Shown one piece after another: positions 37,531 through 50,089 of a DNA stretch of 64,000 nucleotides. Each line of letters begins with the position of its first letter. Positions within the stretch are counted from its first letter, which is position 1. The position numbers were made by a program, and so were the translations under genes. Where the stretch lies: NCBI GenBank assembly GCA_030770545.1, contig CM061099.1, positions 11,601,001 through 11,665,000 of the forward strand, given 5' to 3'. This DNA is from Macropodus opercularis (Eukaryota > Chordata > Actinopteri > Anabantiformes > Osphronemidae). Below the pieces are notes generated by a model. It did no database searches, was not told where the DNA came from, and saw only the letters and a list, made by a program, of their open reading frames with translations.

Positions 37531-38689
37531 CTCACACAGTAACCTCACACACACACAAAGACACATAGAATCTGGAGGTGGAGAGGTGAGGTGGATGTTT
37601 TTGTGTGTGAGCGCACACGCGACGAACTGTGTGTGTGTGTGCTGTACATTTAAAGGCTTTAGTGCCTGACTGCCACTGCTCAAAAGGAAACGGTGAACTC
37701 AGGGCTTTCAATGAGATGCACGCACGCACCGAGCCGAGAGGAGAGGTCACACATGCTTGACTCCTGTGCTGGGTTATAGGAGAACTAGAGCTTTGAGTGT
37801 GCACATGGACAAATTGTTGTAGACTGAAAAAAACCCCACTGGGTTTGCCTGGTAAAACGGCAATAACCTTTAACAGTTCATAGTTATGGGTTGTGGCAAA
37901 TAGCAGAATAAAACCATATTAACATGCAGGAGAAGCATATGAACACTGAACCTCAAACTGATGCATGTAATGCACAAAACGTGGACAATTTCCCGTAGCT
38001 TGTTATGAATAACTCATTTACTTTTAGTGTGATGTGCTGATGACAGTGTCATCATTTGAAAACACCAATTGCAGCGTACAGTCCAGACTTTAAAGTCTAT
38101 TTCAGTTCCCGATACTTAGCTTTTTGTAAAGTCTGTATTTGCACCTTTAAAACTTAAATAGTATAATTTATATAAACATTAATGCAATTAACACATCATT
38201 TATTCCATGGAGTAATTATGACTTAGTATGTATAGAATTTATACATTTAAAAGGTAAATTAGTTGTATTCTTTTAAAAACTAATACGCCTGCTGAACATG
38301 TAGCAACAGTCAGTTTAACCATATAACTTAATAAATTCCTTCTGCGTAGTTTAAAAATAAGTGAACTTGGCCCAACAGTAATGTAATATTTACAGAAGGC
38401 TTCATGTTTTACAAAGAGAATGACACAAACAGGTTGTTTTGCTGTTCCTGTGTTACACCCACGTACTACAATTAGCAGCCGGGTCATTTCCAGAACATTT
38501 CCTAGTGAGCAGTTTTGATTAAAAATTTAACCCAGACTGCAGAGACACCGGCTGGACCACAGGGTTTTAAATCCTGAGACTCTGAAGAGAAAAGCAAACG
38601 AATAATGAGCTTTCTCCATCAATAACTGCTTCTGAGGTGAAGCGATTCACCTCTGACAGCTGCTCAGTGGACACCAGTGGAAGCATGTG

Positions 38690-38797
38690 GTTGAACTGGG
38701 CAGCTCCCAGGTGTGAAAGTGTGTGCTTGTGTAAATGTGAAGCAGGGTGTTGCTGGAGGAGACTCGCTCGCTCGAGCTTCCCTAGATGAATAAAGAT
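38690..38797 (+). repeat. dispersed repeat, copy 2
   Basis: Second copy of the element at 16505-16645, in the same orientation and about 22 kb away. It ends in GAATAAAGAT, consistent with a retroposon tail. The spacing between shared blocks differs slightly, which suggests old, independently mutated insertions. Confidence 0.55.
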
Positions 38798-39039
38798 GAA
38801 AATACCAAAGTAAACATGACTTTAATTCTGATTTGCTCCCCTATCTCTCACTTGTGGAGGATGTTCGTGTTAATTCAAAAAGCTGTTCTTGTAGAGAGAT
38901 GGATGCCAGCAAATCTTTCCTTGAAACCAGCCGTCTCGTCTGCGTCTACCCCTCCTCTCCATCCCTCCATCCTGAAAGAGCCCTCAAGAGATGTGTGTAC
39001 CCTCTCGCCGCCCGTATCCAAATAATTAATCCAAAGCAA

Positions 39040-39190
39040 TTACTCTCCTCCTTCATCTGTCCGTCGGCCCGCTAACAAAACATTTCGACACGTGTCCTCA
39101 TCACTCCCCTTTAATTAAGGCAGCACTATTTATCACTCCCCTTTAATTATCCTAGCCTGTTTATCAGTCTGTCTTTAATGGAATAGGCAC
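39040..39190. promoter_or_regulatory. enhancer-like segment with duplicated TTTAATTA site
   Basis: The 18-bp word ATCACTCCCCTTTAATTA occurs at 39100-39117 and again at 39132-39149, exactly 32 bp apart in the same orientation. Each copy ends in a TAATTA homeodomain site; the spacing is about three helical turns. Confidence 0.4.
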
Positions 39191-40040
39191 CAGGGAGATA
39201 CTCACAAAACACACCCTGCTATGCTTTCCTCGCTTCTGCCAGTTTTGAACTCAAGAAGAAAAAAAAAACACACACACACACAACAAAAAACAATTAGTCA
39301 AGGAAGGAAAGGAAGAAAGCTAGACAGAGAATTAAAAAGCGAGAGAGGACAGAAACTCTGAGAGCTGAAGGAGATATAAGTTGTTGTTTTGCTTCCTCTC
39401 TTGGCAATCAGGGTGATGGCCACATCCACACACTCCGCTGTGCTTTTGTTCCCCTCGCGGAAAGCTTCCGCAGACTCCATGCAGTTCACACTGAGTTCAA
39501 ACACACACACGTGCACACACACACATCGAGATCAAACACACCTGCACAATACTTCTTTTGTGTTCAGTAACCATGGTTTCTGTCAGGTTTAATGCCTAGC
39601 AACATGTGTCACGGGGCAACCACTCGCTGAGAAGGGGAGGGCCTCCGATACACTTCATAACAGCACAAGTGTTTGACCATGAAACACATTTTACTATCGT
39701 GGCACTTGCTTAGAGGAGTTCGAACGTGGCCGTAGGAGTTTGAGACTTTTCACCGACGCGCGGCGGACGAGTGTGACTTCGCTTGTGTGTGCAGCTGATG
39801 TCTATCACGAGCCGCAGGAAAGAGCTTGTTTTGCTTCTACTCGCAGGCTGCATATTAACAGAGTTGTCCATCAGCCTTTAACCAGCTGAGACAGAGGAGA
39901 ACCCCATAGGAGAAGGCAGGCAGTGCTCCTCCTCTGGAGCCACAATTCACAGGCCTGGCTCAGCCTGGGAGCAATTTGGTGAATGCAAATTGTAACCACA
40001 CATGTGTTGGACAACTAGTAGAGTTTCACACATACAGTCA

Positions 40041-40066
40041 AACACACACACACACACACACACACA
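40041..40066. repeat. (AC)n microsatellite
   Basis: AC tract of about 26 bp. Confidence 0.9.
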
Positions 40067-42240
40067 AGCTGCTGGTAGGGTCAGAAGTCTGGGTGTCACA
40101 CCCTGTCATTGCAGATTAAGTTATGCAAAGTGAGGTGGTCGGGCAGCCAACCCCCAGGGCTTAACAAGCAGGAAACACTAATTGGGTCGGCTTGCTGATT
40201 GCCATAATTGCTACTGTGTGTGTGTGTATGTGTGTCTGCACATGTCTGACTGAGAGATGAAGGCTGAACAACCTGCTAGGTAACATGGCAGCTTTTAACT
40301 ACGGACCATGACTGTCTGAAGGAGAAGGGAAAGGTCAAAAATGATGCGTATATTTACAAGAAAAGCTCAATTTACAGTTTATCGTTTACCTGAAATGATT
40401 CATTATTGAACCAAAATTTGTACAACGAGGCTTTTGAAAAGCTCAATACTGTATGTTCCTCCACGTCAGGTCAGTGGAAGCAGTCTGGAGGATTACGATG
40501 TTTCTGGCAAGCATCATAATTATTTCCAAAACTGGAAATTTATACATGTTAGAGATGAAGATGTGCTGCAACAGTCATCTCTCATCTGTAAAGCAATAAA
40601 ACTGAAGGTTTTAAATCTTAAGACAACGCACTGAAATAAGACGCGATGAGAAACATTGAAATGATGGCATCAAAAATTCTCCTAAACACACTGTTGGTTA
40701 AGTGCAGTCTTTTTTCAGGCTTCATTAAAAAAGCTCATATAGAAGCTATGACATAGGGAACGAGTCAGAAAGTAAACGTGACGAGAACATCACGGTCAGT
40801 CATGCGTCGACGGTAAGAGACCCTAGGCCGAGCATGTTCAGCTGAAAGGGGCTGCATCGCATACAGAGAAATCATTTCTTCTGAGCAGATTTAGGTAGGT
40901 GTTGATGGAGCCGCTGTGTGCGTGCGTGCGTGTGTGTGCATGCGTGTGTGTGCGCAGAGCTTTTCCGTATCTTCTCGTCCAGTCTGCCAGAGTCTTAAAG
41001 GAGAAATCCGGCCTTTGAAGGAGTCTTTTGCTTCGCTTTCATGGCTCTCACCTGTGTGGAGCAGGTGATGTACAGGTTTCAGTAAGCGTTTCCCATGAGG
41101 CTCCTACTACTAGTCTGTTTACTAATTAAGCTGACGTAGAAGTTTGGATCCATACGATCCACATCCATGTTCACACTCCTGCTTAAAGTCTCAGCCTTCT
41201 CTCTCCCATACGCAGACAAAGAAGGTCCTCCAAGCCGACACTGCTTCTCCGCCTGACTTCCGTATTTAATGTGCTCTGGATGGTCTCCACTTGTGGAGCT
41301 GAATGAAGCAGCACAGTCTTTTAGTCCTAATTGCCTGCTTTCGTCAGCCCTTCCCTGACACACACACACACGCTCCACGCTGTCGCCTGGCGTGGATAAC
41401 GATGCGCAGCTCCAAAGGCAACGCCGGGCCCGGTTACTCCGGTAGCCAGTTACTGCGCAAGTACTGCCAGCAAGCGTGCTGGGTTTTAGGGTTTAGTGTC
41501 CCACTGAGACGGAATAATGAGTGTATGTTTCTAATCTGTGTGCATGGCTGTGGGTGTGTAAGTGTGTTTGTGCGCAACAGCAATGCTGGAGAATAATGAG
41601 TGTGTGTTGCTAATCTGGGCCCTAGGAGACTACCTCTCCCTGCTCCTCTCACACTGTCTCAAACCAGCGGCCTCTCTCTCACTCCGTCTTTCTTCACTCC
41701 TCTCACTCTCTGTATGTAGGCTAATTTAGCGCTGGCTTTGATGCGTTCTCCTGCGGGCCTGCGTTTCTCATATCCAAATGCAGGGATTAGTCGGCTTTTA
41801 TTCTCCAAAGCCCATCTCATCCTGCTCTCCTCTCTTTCTGTCTGCTCGCCGTCTCTCCGGCTCTTGGAAACAGTGGCAGGGACTTAACAACCTGACAACA
41901 ACTGCTTTGTTGTTGTGTTTTTGTGTATCGGTTGTTAGCTGACGTGCTTAGCCCTTTGTGGGCCTGGTGTTTTCTTGTGCATTCTGGGGATACGTGTCAA
42001 TAGGGATGGGGATGTAGGGGAGATTTGCCATGACAGGAAATAACGATGAGGAGAGGTGAGGAGAGAACACAAGAGGAGGTGGAAGAGAGGAGTAATTTAG
42101 CAGCCACTATCTTGTTTTAAGTTTCATTATGAGGAATAATGGGAAATTATGTGGAACTAAGTTACGTCTCTCGGTGACACCATGAATCCCTTTGTAGCCA
42201 ACTTTGTGCGGGAATCCTGCATGTTTATGTGTGTGTGTGC

Positions 42241-42274
42241 ACGAGAGAGAGAGGGAGAGAGAAAGAGAGAGAGA
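42241..42274. repeat. (GA)n tract
   Basis: Imperfect GA repeat with GGG and AAA interruptions. It produces Ser-Leu frames on the minus strand. Confidence 0.85.
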
Positions 42275-42397
42275 TGGCAGGTCTCTTGGTGATATTCTAA
42301 ATCCCTTTGTAGAGACAGGGACTGTCACTTCTGAGCGTGTGTGTGATGAAAGTGAGCGTTAAGCAGCAGACGCAGCCGGGATGCTCCCACAGAGGCA

Positions 42398-42434
42398 ACA
42401 CACACACACACACACACACACGCGCGCGCACACA
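42398..42434. repeat. (CA)n(CG)n compound microsatellite
   Basis: CA tract passing into a short CGCGCGCG run and back to CACA. Alternating purine-pyrimidine throughout, so Z-DNA-prone. Confidence 0.9.
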
Positions 42435-45208
42435 TGCACACGCCCACCCACACCCACACTCTTATAGACTGAGGGAAAAAAAAAAGTCTCTTGATGATCT
42501 TTAAACAGATCTGCAGAAGTGGCTCAGGCAGCTAGGGCACCTCTGGGACTCTTCACAGATGAAAACACACATGTGTACAACATGCGCACACACACCAACA
42601 CATTCCAACAATTTCAGACAGACAATTCTCAATTTGTAATAGAGGATCCCACAGAAGGTCAGAGGGAAACGCTCCTCATTAGCACTTAAAATGGAGTAAA
42701 TGCCTAAAAACATACATCCTTAAAAACCTATTATAAAGCTTTAAAACGTAATTCAAACGTGAGCTTAAACGTGTAGGTTTTGTTTGTATATTTTCTTTTT
42801 GTCATCAGCTGCGTCCACTCATCCATCACCTCACACCTCGGCCTTTTCTGTCAGCAGAGGCCACTGAATTTGCGTCAGCGGTGCATAGAAATATACTGCA
42901 CATACCAATCAAAGGTGAGTCTTTGTTTTACACTGGTCTGCAGACAAGACTGTGTTGAGCAAACACACCTGCTGAGCCGAACCTGGCTCTCAGCTGCCAG
43001 GGCGGACATGGTTGGGCAGGGGACGGGTGGGACTGCGTTTGAAAACCCCTTTCCCGTTTGTCATTTGCTCTCTGTGTCTCTTTCTTTCTGTGATTGTTGT
43101 TGGGACTGTGAGAGCCTCTCGATGCTTCGCTCTGTATTGACTGTGATTGAGAGCGACCTCTAACCTCTCCGGCGCTGTAGAATTCCATACGCCGCACGTC
43201 TGTGACCCTCTGGCCTCCAGCTGTGCTCTGATTCTATTGGCTGAAAGATTCCTTGTGCTGTGTAGCAGAGTGCCGCAAGAATTAAGAGGTCAAAGGTTTT
43301 GGCTTGTGGAAATGAGGCAGTGGGGTCTGGTCTGCCTTCTACAGTGTAGCCACAATACTGTCATTCTGTACGCGCTGCGGTGCACATGTGAAATAGAGAC
43401 TATGACAGACAGACTAGAAGAAAAGCGAAGACTTTGGGTGTGAGCAGAATGCACATGGACCAAGTCTGTCCAATCCGATAAACATATATGATCTTATTTA
43501 CTGAAATCATCCTCTCTAGGAACGAACTCGTGTATTTTCATTTTTGATTCGGACTAAATGAAATGACTGATTGAATGAACTTCACGTGGACTGATCTCAT
43601 ACCTGCAGATGTACACTTTCAAAGTGAAGCTGCAACTTCAGACTTTGAGGATTAAAGACGCTTCAAAGATCAGATAACTTATCGAACACTCAGCATCGTT
43701 GTCCAGGCTGTCCAAAACTTTCTGTGATGCCTCTGTAGTCAGGGTAGTACAGACGAGCGTCCCCCATCACCCACACCCGACCCCCAAACTTCTGTCTTTG
43801 TCAAAGTGCAGTGCCCTCCGTCTTCCAGACAAGGTGAAGGGGGTGGGGGTGGAGGTGAGGCTGTCAGCAGTGGCAGCACCTGGCTGTGGAGCGACCTTGA
43901 TCAAGGGCCTGGATTGGACATGAACATGGAGCGCTCATCTCAACGCACCGCTCAGCTCGTGACACTGTTACAGGACAGGCTGACAGACAAAGCCTGAACT
44001 GTCTCTCTGCCAGGCTTTGAATGTCCTTTTAAAACAGTCAGGTACATGAGAGCGGAGGAGAAGGAAAGTGATTCTTTTTGATTCTTCTCCTTCTTTTTGT
44101 CTGCGTGCTGACAGGCCAGACAGGTTCTTCTCAGGTTGGTCTTTGTATTTGTCTTTACTCTCCTTTATCTGTTTCCGCTCTCCTTGTTCTGCCTTCAGTA
44201 ATATAGAATAAGCCAAAATCACTAAATAAGGAGGCTTTGTTGCCACCTATAAACCATCCTTGCAGAAAGCTGTTGTTCCAACCCCATCCGTCTCTTCATC
44301 CCTAAACCCGACCACATCAGGCTGTTTTTTGTTGCTTCTCTTGTGGGATTGCTTTTCACAGCGGGAGGGAGAGAGGTGTAGAGCCGGAAAAAGAGAAGGT
44401 CCAGAAAAGAGCCCTAAAATAACTGTCATGCAAGTGGACAGGCAGTGATTAAGGATTTAACTGATCATCCTGGGGCTGACAGTGAACCAGCTATTATCTA
44501 GCAGGAATCAAACGCTGCTCAAAGCCCTGGGAGGCTCTCTGCGCCTCTCAGCATCTCTCAGCTCCTCTCAGAGGCCTGACCAACATGAAAGGAGACGTCA
44601 GGGTCTGGCAGCTGACAAGGCACGGAGAGAGAGAAAGAGGAGGAGAGAGGGAGTAAAGTAATGAGATCTTTATTTTGGCCGTTACCTCAGGGACTGTTGA
44701 TCTGTGTTATGGTGATGTGTAGCAGAATACAAAGACCCACTCTGTTTGTTTATGTGGGAACTCACTCGCTGTGTGTGTGTGTTGCATGTCATTTAAAATC
44801 AGAAGAGGATCATTAATCTTACAACGCCTAACAAATGACAGGAAAGTGGATGTTACCAGATGAATAAAAGTAAATCTTACTGACTCTGTGGTGAGAACAT
44901 AATTACTAAATTAGTGAATGTGCGTGTGTGTGTGCGTGTGTGTGTGTGCGCGTGTTGGTGTGGTTACACTGTTTGTGTTCCTCCTCATCAAAGGCCTTTC
45001 CATGACACTAGAGACTTTACACTTGATCCTCCTGCTGATCTTCCCATTGAAGTTTGTGCTCCTCTGTGTGTGTGTGTGTGTGTGTGTTGTGCACTGTTTT
45101 TGCATCATGTAGTGGTAAGGTCTGCACTTCCCCAGGTGTGTTATACATAGTACACACTAGTATAGCTGTCAGCTGCTTTGGAGATAATATTCATCGGAAC
45201 AGGGACAT

Positions 45209-45435
45209 TTGTGTTTTATAGCAGGTATCACGTCAGAGTATAATGCTTCAGTATTTAACAATCTGGTTTTGACGCTTTATGGCTCAACACTATTGAAGAT
45301 ATGCAATGAGGTCTCAGTGTTTTTAGGCAATGAACTGTATGTGCCTCTGCTTTTTAGATTATGGATGAGATTGTTTTTGAGCACAGATTCACAACACCAA
45401 CCTCAATTTATTTATTTATTCCTCAATAAAATACT
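45209..45435 (+). other. 3'-UTR-like segment with AU-rich element and poly(A) signal
   Basis: AT-rich sequence ends with ATTTATTTATTTATT (45406-45420), which contains overlapping AUUUA pentamers of an AU-rich instability element. It is followed at once by AATAAA at 45425-45430. This is the layout of the 3' end of an unstable mRNA, but no upstream coding exon is recognised. It could be the end of a non-coding transcript, or chance in AT-rich DNA. Confidence 0.25.
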
Positions 45436-45699
45436 AACATACTGTGATACTTGCTTTTCATGCTTTACACTGGAAGTTATCATTCAAATTCTCAATGACA
45501 TTTTTGTTTTTAACTGTCGTGTATGAGCGATATGATTGAATTCCTGGCATTAGATTTTCTTTCCTAGGTGTGAACACAAGGGTTACAGTATATGGTCGTT
45601 ATTTTCTAGACCTTCATTGTGAGCGAAGTGACTTCTCTCTGTGTTGTGGTTTTAATGCTGGTTGTTATTATCATGTAACATCATCTACTGTAGGATAGA

Positions 45700-45990
45700 A
45701 TATTTTCTGAGATCTCTTTAATTGTCATCCCTTTGATTGCATTGCATATTAATCACGCACCGCTTTGGTTTAGAAAAGATTTTTTTTGGTGACAGAACAG
45801 CTGCAACGATCACATGATCCCGGCGGTAGATATATTAATCATACACCACTAATAGACTAGATGATGGTATTAATTGCATTTCAGTCTGCTTATTCCTGAC
45901 CCTGGAGTGACAATTTCCCTCATCGGCGAACGTATACAGTTATTTTGCGTGTGTATAATAGTAATAATTAAATCTGATGAACTTGCAGAT
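45700..45990. promoter_or_regulatory. enhancer-like segment rich in POU/homeodomain words
   Basis: TTGCATATTAATCA (45742-45755), a second ATATTAATCAT (about 45831-45841), TATTAATTGCAT (about 45868-45879) and AATAATTAAAT (about 45964) lie within 250 bp of unique sequence. The first shares the 11-bp core TGCATATTAAT with 18909-18919. The clustering suggests a developmental enhancer; this is inferred. Confidence 0.35.
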
Positions 45991-46099
45991 CCTCATTAAC
46001 AGGTGGGATCAATAAGTCTGAAACGAAGTAGCAGTTCAGACGATTTGGTGAATGCGATGTGGAAGAAAAGTAGAAAAAACAAAGCTACAGTATTTTATT

Positions 46100-46307
46100 T
46101 TTACTTTCCATTTGGCACTTTGCACCTTATGTTTTTAGATATGTACATTTTCTTTTTTTTTTTTTGTATATAATATGTAACATATTTTACTCTTTTTTTG
46201 TAATTATTGTAACTTTTTTTCCAACTGTCTCTCTGCTGCTGCTGGGTCACCAGAATTCCCTACTGCGGGATAAATAAAGTCCTATCTTATCTTATCTCTT
46301 ATCTTAA
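46100..46307 (+). mobile_element. non-LTR retrotransposon (LINE-like) 3' tail fragment
   Basis: The sequence runs from a TTTGCACC...T-rich section through CCCTACTGCGGGATAAATAAAG to a terminal TCTTA repeat (46282-46306). A C-run/G-run mini-hairpin before AATAAAG and a pentameric tail are typical 3' ends of fish non-LTR elements of the L2/CR1/Rex type. No reverse transcriptase frame remains upstream, so the copy is 5'-truncated. The exact family is not established. Confidence 0.55.
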
Positions 46308-46698
46308 GTTTATTAGTAGATGATAAAGTACATCTGACTGACTGCTTTAACGTCATAGTGTTTATATAGGAACACTGACTCTGATGTGTTGTCTTTCTGA
46401 CCTGTGGTTATCAAAACAGTTCTTACACATTATATACATCATACCACTTATCAGAACAGGCTGTTGACTGAATGTAATCACTCAGTCTTCACTTTCTGAA
46501 CTTTAGAGTCTTACATTTTCTGACCACATGGTGGTTATGGTGAGCATCGTTTGCACAAGATGCCGCTTTTCTTCTGATCACATTCTCCAGTATTGCTCCC
46601 TAAAGCGACACTGCTTTCCCGTGCAACAGCCTTGAACTTGCTACTTCTAATTTCTCAGGATCCTTAAGGAACGTTGTATTTTCTGTGCTTTAGCTGCA

Positions 46699-46725
46699 AA
46701 ACACACACACACACACACACACACG
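46699..46725. repeat. (AC)n microsatellite
   Basis: AC tract of about 25 bp followed by GTGCACGCACATA. Confidence 0.9.
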
Positions 46726-46873
46726 TGCACGCACATACCCATACACACAAGCTCACTCGTTCATGCAGCGCTGAGTGTTGAGTTCCTTCCTGAGGTCCCT
46801 TCACACATTAGACCAGCTCTAATAATAAAAGGGAGAGGAGTCAGAGTGGATCCTTTGAGTGTTCAGTTGAGGG

Positions 46874-46959
46874 CGGGTGACCCACTTATCCATTCCTCAG
46901 GCTTTGTCTGGGCCTCTGGGTTAACCCACTTACCCACTCCCCAGGCTTCTGCCTGGCCC
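46874..46959 (+). repeat. imperfect tandem duplication, two units of about 43 bp
   Basis: Unit 1 (46874-46916) and unit 2 (46918-46959) share, in order, GGGT-A-CCCACTTA-CCA-TCC-CAGGCTT and CTGG-CC blocks, with scattered substitutions. The sequence is complex, not simple, so this is a segmental micro-duplication rather than a microsatellite. Confidence 0.6.
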
Positions 46960-47051
46960 TGGAGTGAAGGCCGGCTCCTTTTCTCATCAAACAACTGCTC
47001 TTAATAAAGGCCAGAGGCTGGGGAGCCTGACGCCCAAGGAACACAGTCTGT

Positions 47052-47093
47052 TTGTGTATGTGTGTGTGTGTGTGTGCGTGTGTGTGTGTGTGT
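47052..47093. repeat. (GT)n microsatellite, interrupted
   Basis: GT tract with TATG and GCG interruptions. Confidence 0.9.
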
Positions 47094-49279
47094 AGGTACA
47101 CACACATACAGACGTGCACAACTGTGCGTTCAAAGGATCAGAACAAAAACCCACTTACACAGTCCTCAGTAGTTTCGTGCTCGACAACGAATTAGTTCTA
47201 AACATTTATCATCGTTTGCTATATCGACATGCAAAGTTTCTGATTGTGTGTTTTCTGTAAGGGGCTGTGTGTGCGATTCTCCTTCTGTGCGTCTGTATCT
47301 GTGTGCATATCAGCTTAGAGATTTCTCTCTGTCTCCTCCACCACCAAACTGCATTTGCATTTTAATTATGTCAATGTTTGTTCAAAAGCATGACAAGCGC
47401 TCAGACATGACAAAATGGAAATAAGGGTCTTAAACTGGGGAATTACAGCCCATTCGCACGTTTTGTGCGACACTAACATGATGTACGTCCTGTGTCCCGC
47501 ATGTGAAACCCTTCGTTTTCATGCCTCGTAATCCTGCTGTGGGGGTTACAGATGAGGCTCAGAGCAACCTGAAAGGTACCACAAGCAAAGGGAGGAGCTT
47601 GTTATGCGTCACCTGGTTTACTATGTCTGCTCTTTATGTCGATGCCCTTCATTCCTTATACTAACTCTAGTAGTGAATGGGCCTGTTTCATTTTCCTTGC
47701 TAGAATATGTGGCCTATTTGATCCGTGCCTGCTTTAGCTATTAAACCATGCAGAGATCTCCTTCACTTCCCATGATTCTGGACAGTTTCACCTTCCTCTC
47801 ACTAAGCTGAGCCAGGTCACTCACACCCATGATCCAGTTCTACTTAACACAGTACATAAAAAATGCAGTTATCCAGCTTCACAGCATCATCTGAACATTG
47901 GCCTCTGTTAGTTACTGCTCAAGTAGTGTTAACATGTAGAAACAAAAATCTGAGGCGTAAATATAAATATTGGCTTAGTTTAATTGTTAACATTAATCAA
48001 TACGAGTTTTTCTTCCATGACTGAACCAAAGTCCAAATGAGAGAGCCCACAAAGTTCCCTGAGCTCCTGACCGAATAGCCTCCCTATCTGCGATGCTCCC
48101 TCCCCTTTTATCTCTGCCTGTTTGCTGCACCCTCCTCCTCCTCCTTCTTCTCCTCCTTCTCCTTTCGTCTCTCCGGTGAGTGGCAGGGCCAGGATGGTGC
48201 TTCTGTTGTGTGTAATAAATGCTGTTGTATTGAGCCCACAGGGAAACCCTACTCTCCTCACCCAGCCATTACTGTCTAATGGCCAGATGATGGGGGAGAC
48301 ACACACAGAGCCTGTCAGAGAAAAGCTGATATACTACGCAGCAATGTGTGTGTGTACATGCATGTATAAGTGTGTGTGTGTGTGCGTGTGTCATATAGAG
48401 GCTGATATACCACCCCGGCCCCTGGGCAGGGGAGGCGGGGGGCTAACAGCAGTAACTCACTCGCAACCTGATCAAGCAGTGATAAATCTTCTGAAGCCAT
48501 CCTGTTTCCTGACACGCACACAAGCACGAACACACGCACACATCGCTACACCCGCTCACTCCCTCTTATCCTTAGGGCGACATTGAAAAGGATATGTGCA
48601 TCGCTTAAACTTTCCCCTATGCGCGTTATATTACAGGAGAGATGCTCTGGTTCTGACTCTCTGGGGATACCTGCATTTTTTTTTTTGCAGAGGTATAAAA
48701 CTCACTCTCGCCATTAAGTTTGCCTGCTAAACAATGTAATTTAATAGCGTAATAGTTGCTCTAGGTGGAGTAACACATGTAGCTGCTGTCATTTTCACTG
48801 TTAGTGAAGTAGCCTTACTCCTCCTCCCATGTACTAGACACGCTTTGAGCTTTGCACTCATTGAATAGAGGTTGTGATGTGTTTTCAGCGTCTAAAGGCT
48901 GGTGAAATTCTGGTGCTCAGGTGGTTTAAGGATGTCAATCTTTCCTCATGGCTGTGCTTTGCAGTATCAGTGTTATTCTGCACTCAATATTCTGCACAAT
49001 ATTATTCAAGGGCAAACAATTTAACATGTTTTCACCAGTGCTATTCTTTGTCAACAGTTACCTTTTGTATTTGTGAAAATGTTTTTTTAATAATGCTGCA
49101 GAGAAGATCTTGGTATGTGCACATTATTTGTGCTGGTGACAAGTTAATAGCAGCCTCATTTAATTGGTTATTTGTGTCCAAATGAACATTTTATTATGAG
49201 CTGAGGTCGACTGAGTAAAATTGTTTAAACCTTTGGAGTGTGCAACCTGTATTCAGTCTTTGATCTTGTTGTTTTGCAG

Positions 49280-49380
49280 AATGCTCCAGCGTTCTTAATG
49301 AATTTCAGACTTGGGATTCAGAATTCTTTTGTATTGGAAACACTCTGTCTAGTCAATAAAGTGTTTTTAATGATGTGTAT
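49280..49380 (+). ncRNA. candidate terminal exon of an unidentified transcript
   Basis: A strong acceptor (TGATCTTGTTGTTTTGCAG, ending 49279) is followed about 75 bp later by AATAAA (49355-49360) and then by a GT/T-rich element. This is the layout of a short last exon. The plus-strand frames through it are short and unrecognised, so a non-coding RNA is likelier than a coding gene. The upstream donor and exon were not identified, and a chance combination is possible. Confidence 0.25.
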
Positions 49381-50089
49381 ATGCATACACAGCGCACATG
49401 CCTACACACATGTTTGCGCACAGAAACACAAACCGCCGCGTATCCGCATGCACATACAGCTTTACAAACACTAGACAGAATACAAGGACTGGACAGTGCA
49501 AGGACACCAACCCACTTCAACTACAATCAGACCAACCTTGAGAGGCACTGGTCCTTTCTCCTCCTCCAAGCTTAAAAAATAATTTGAATACCTATATAAC
49601 TTGGAAATTTGCTTGCTTTGAATGGCAAAACTCATAAATACGCAAACATTTTTGATTGCGTTCCTTTAAAACCTTGTCTCTAAAGATAAATATTGAAAAG
49701 GCTTTTTTAAAAATTCAGCTTTGACTTATTTTAAAGTACGAATGGAAGCTGTTTAAACCAACCCCTCGAAGAAACCAATTGTGCAACCTTACAAAGGACT
49801 TGCGGCTTTTTATTCCTCAAACTGTGGACATGTGTGCATGCACACTGACGCAAACACACACACACACTGATTCAGCAACATATAGTTTTTATAAAATCCA
49901 AAATGGACACAGAAAGTGAATGTCTGATATTGTTAATATTGTTGTTTGTGCTTATCTTTTATAAGTATTTAAAATTTACTTTCCCTTTCGTGTCATAAAG
50001 AAACCTCCAAATGTCCAATTAATGGGCATCTGTACCTGTCTCTGAGCCGCTGTTGAGGGTCAGATGTTCATTTGTTCGACTCGGTCTGG

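Larger units (their letters stand above)
36800..50000. other. intergenic region with repeats and two 3'-end-like segments
   Basis: No coding exon could be supported. The region contains the second dispersed-repeat copy (38690-38797), a direct repeat of a homeodomain-type site (39100-39149), a LINE-like tail (46100-46307), a 43-bp tandem duplication (46874-46959), and AATAAA signals in 3'-end-like context at 45425 and 49355. CA/GT tracts lie at 40041-40066, 42398-42434, 44920-44955, 45064-45090, 46699-46725 and 47052-47093. Confidence 0.55.

Noticed and set aside
42856..42912. Exon-like stretch between a CAG and a GTGAGT
   Set aside because: The acceptor lacks a clear polypyrimidine tract, the 19-residue peptide matches nothing I know, and no partner exon was found.
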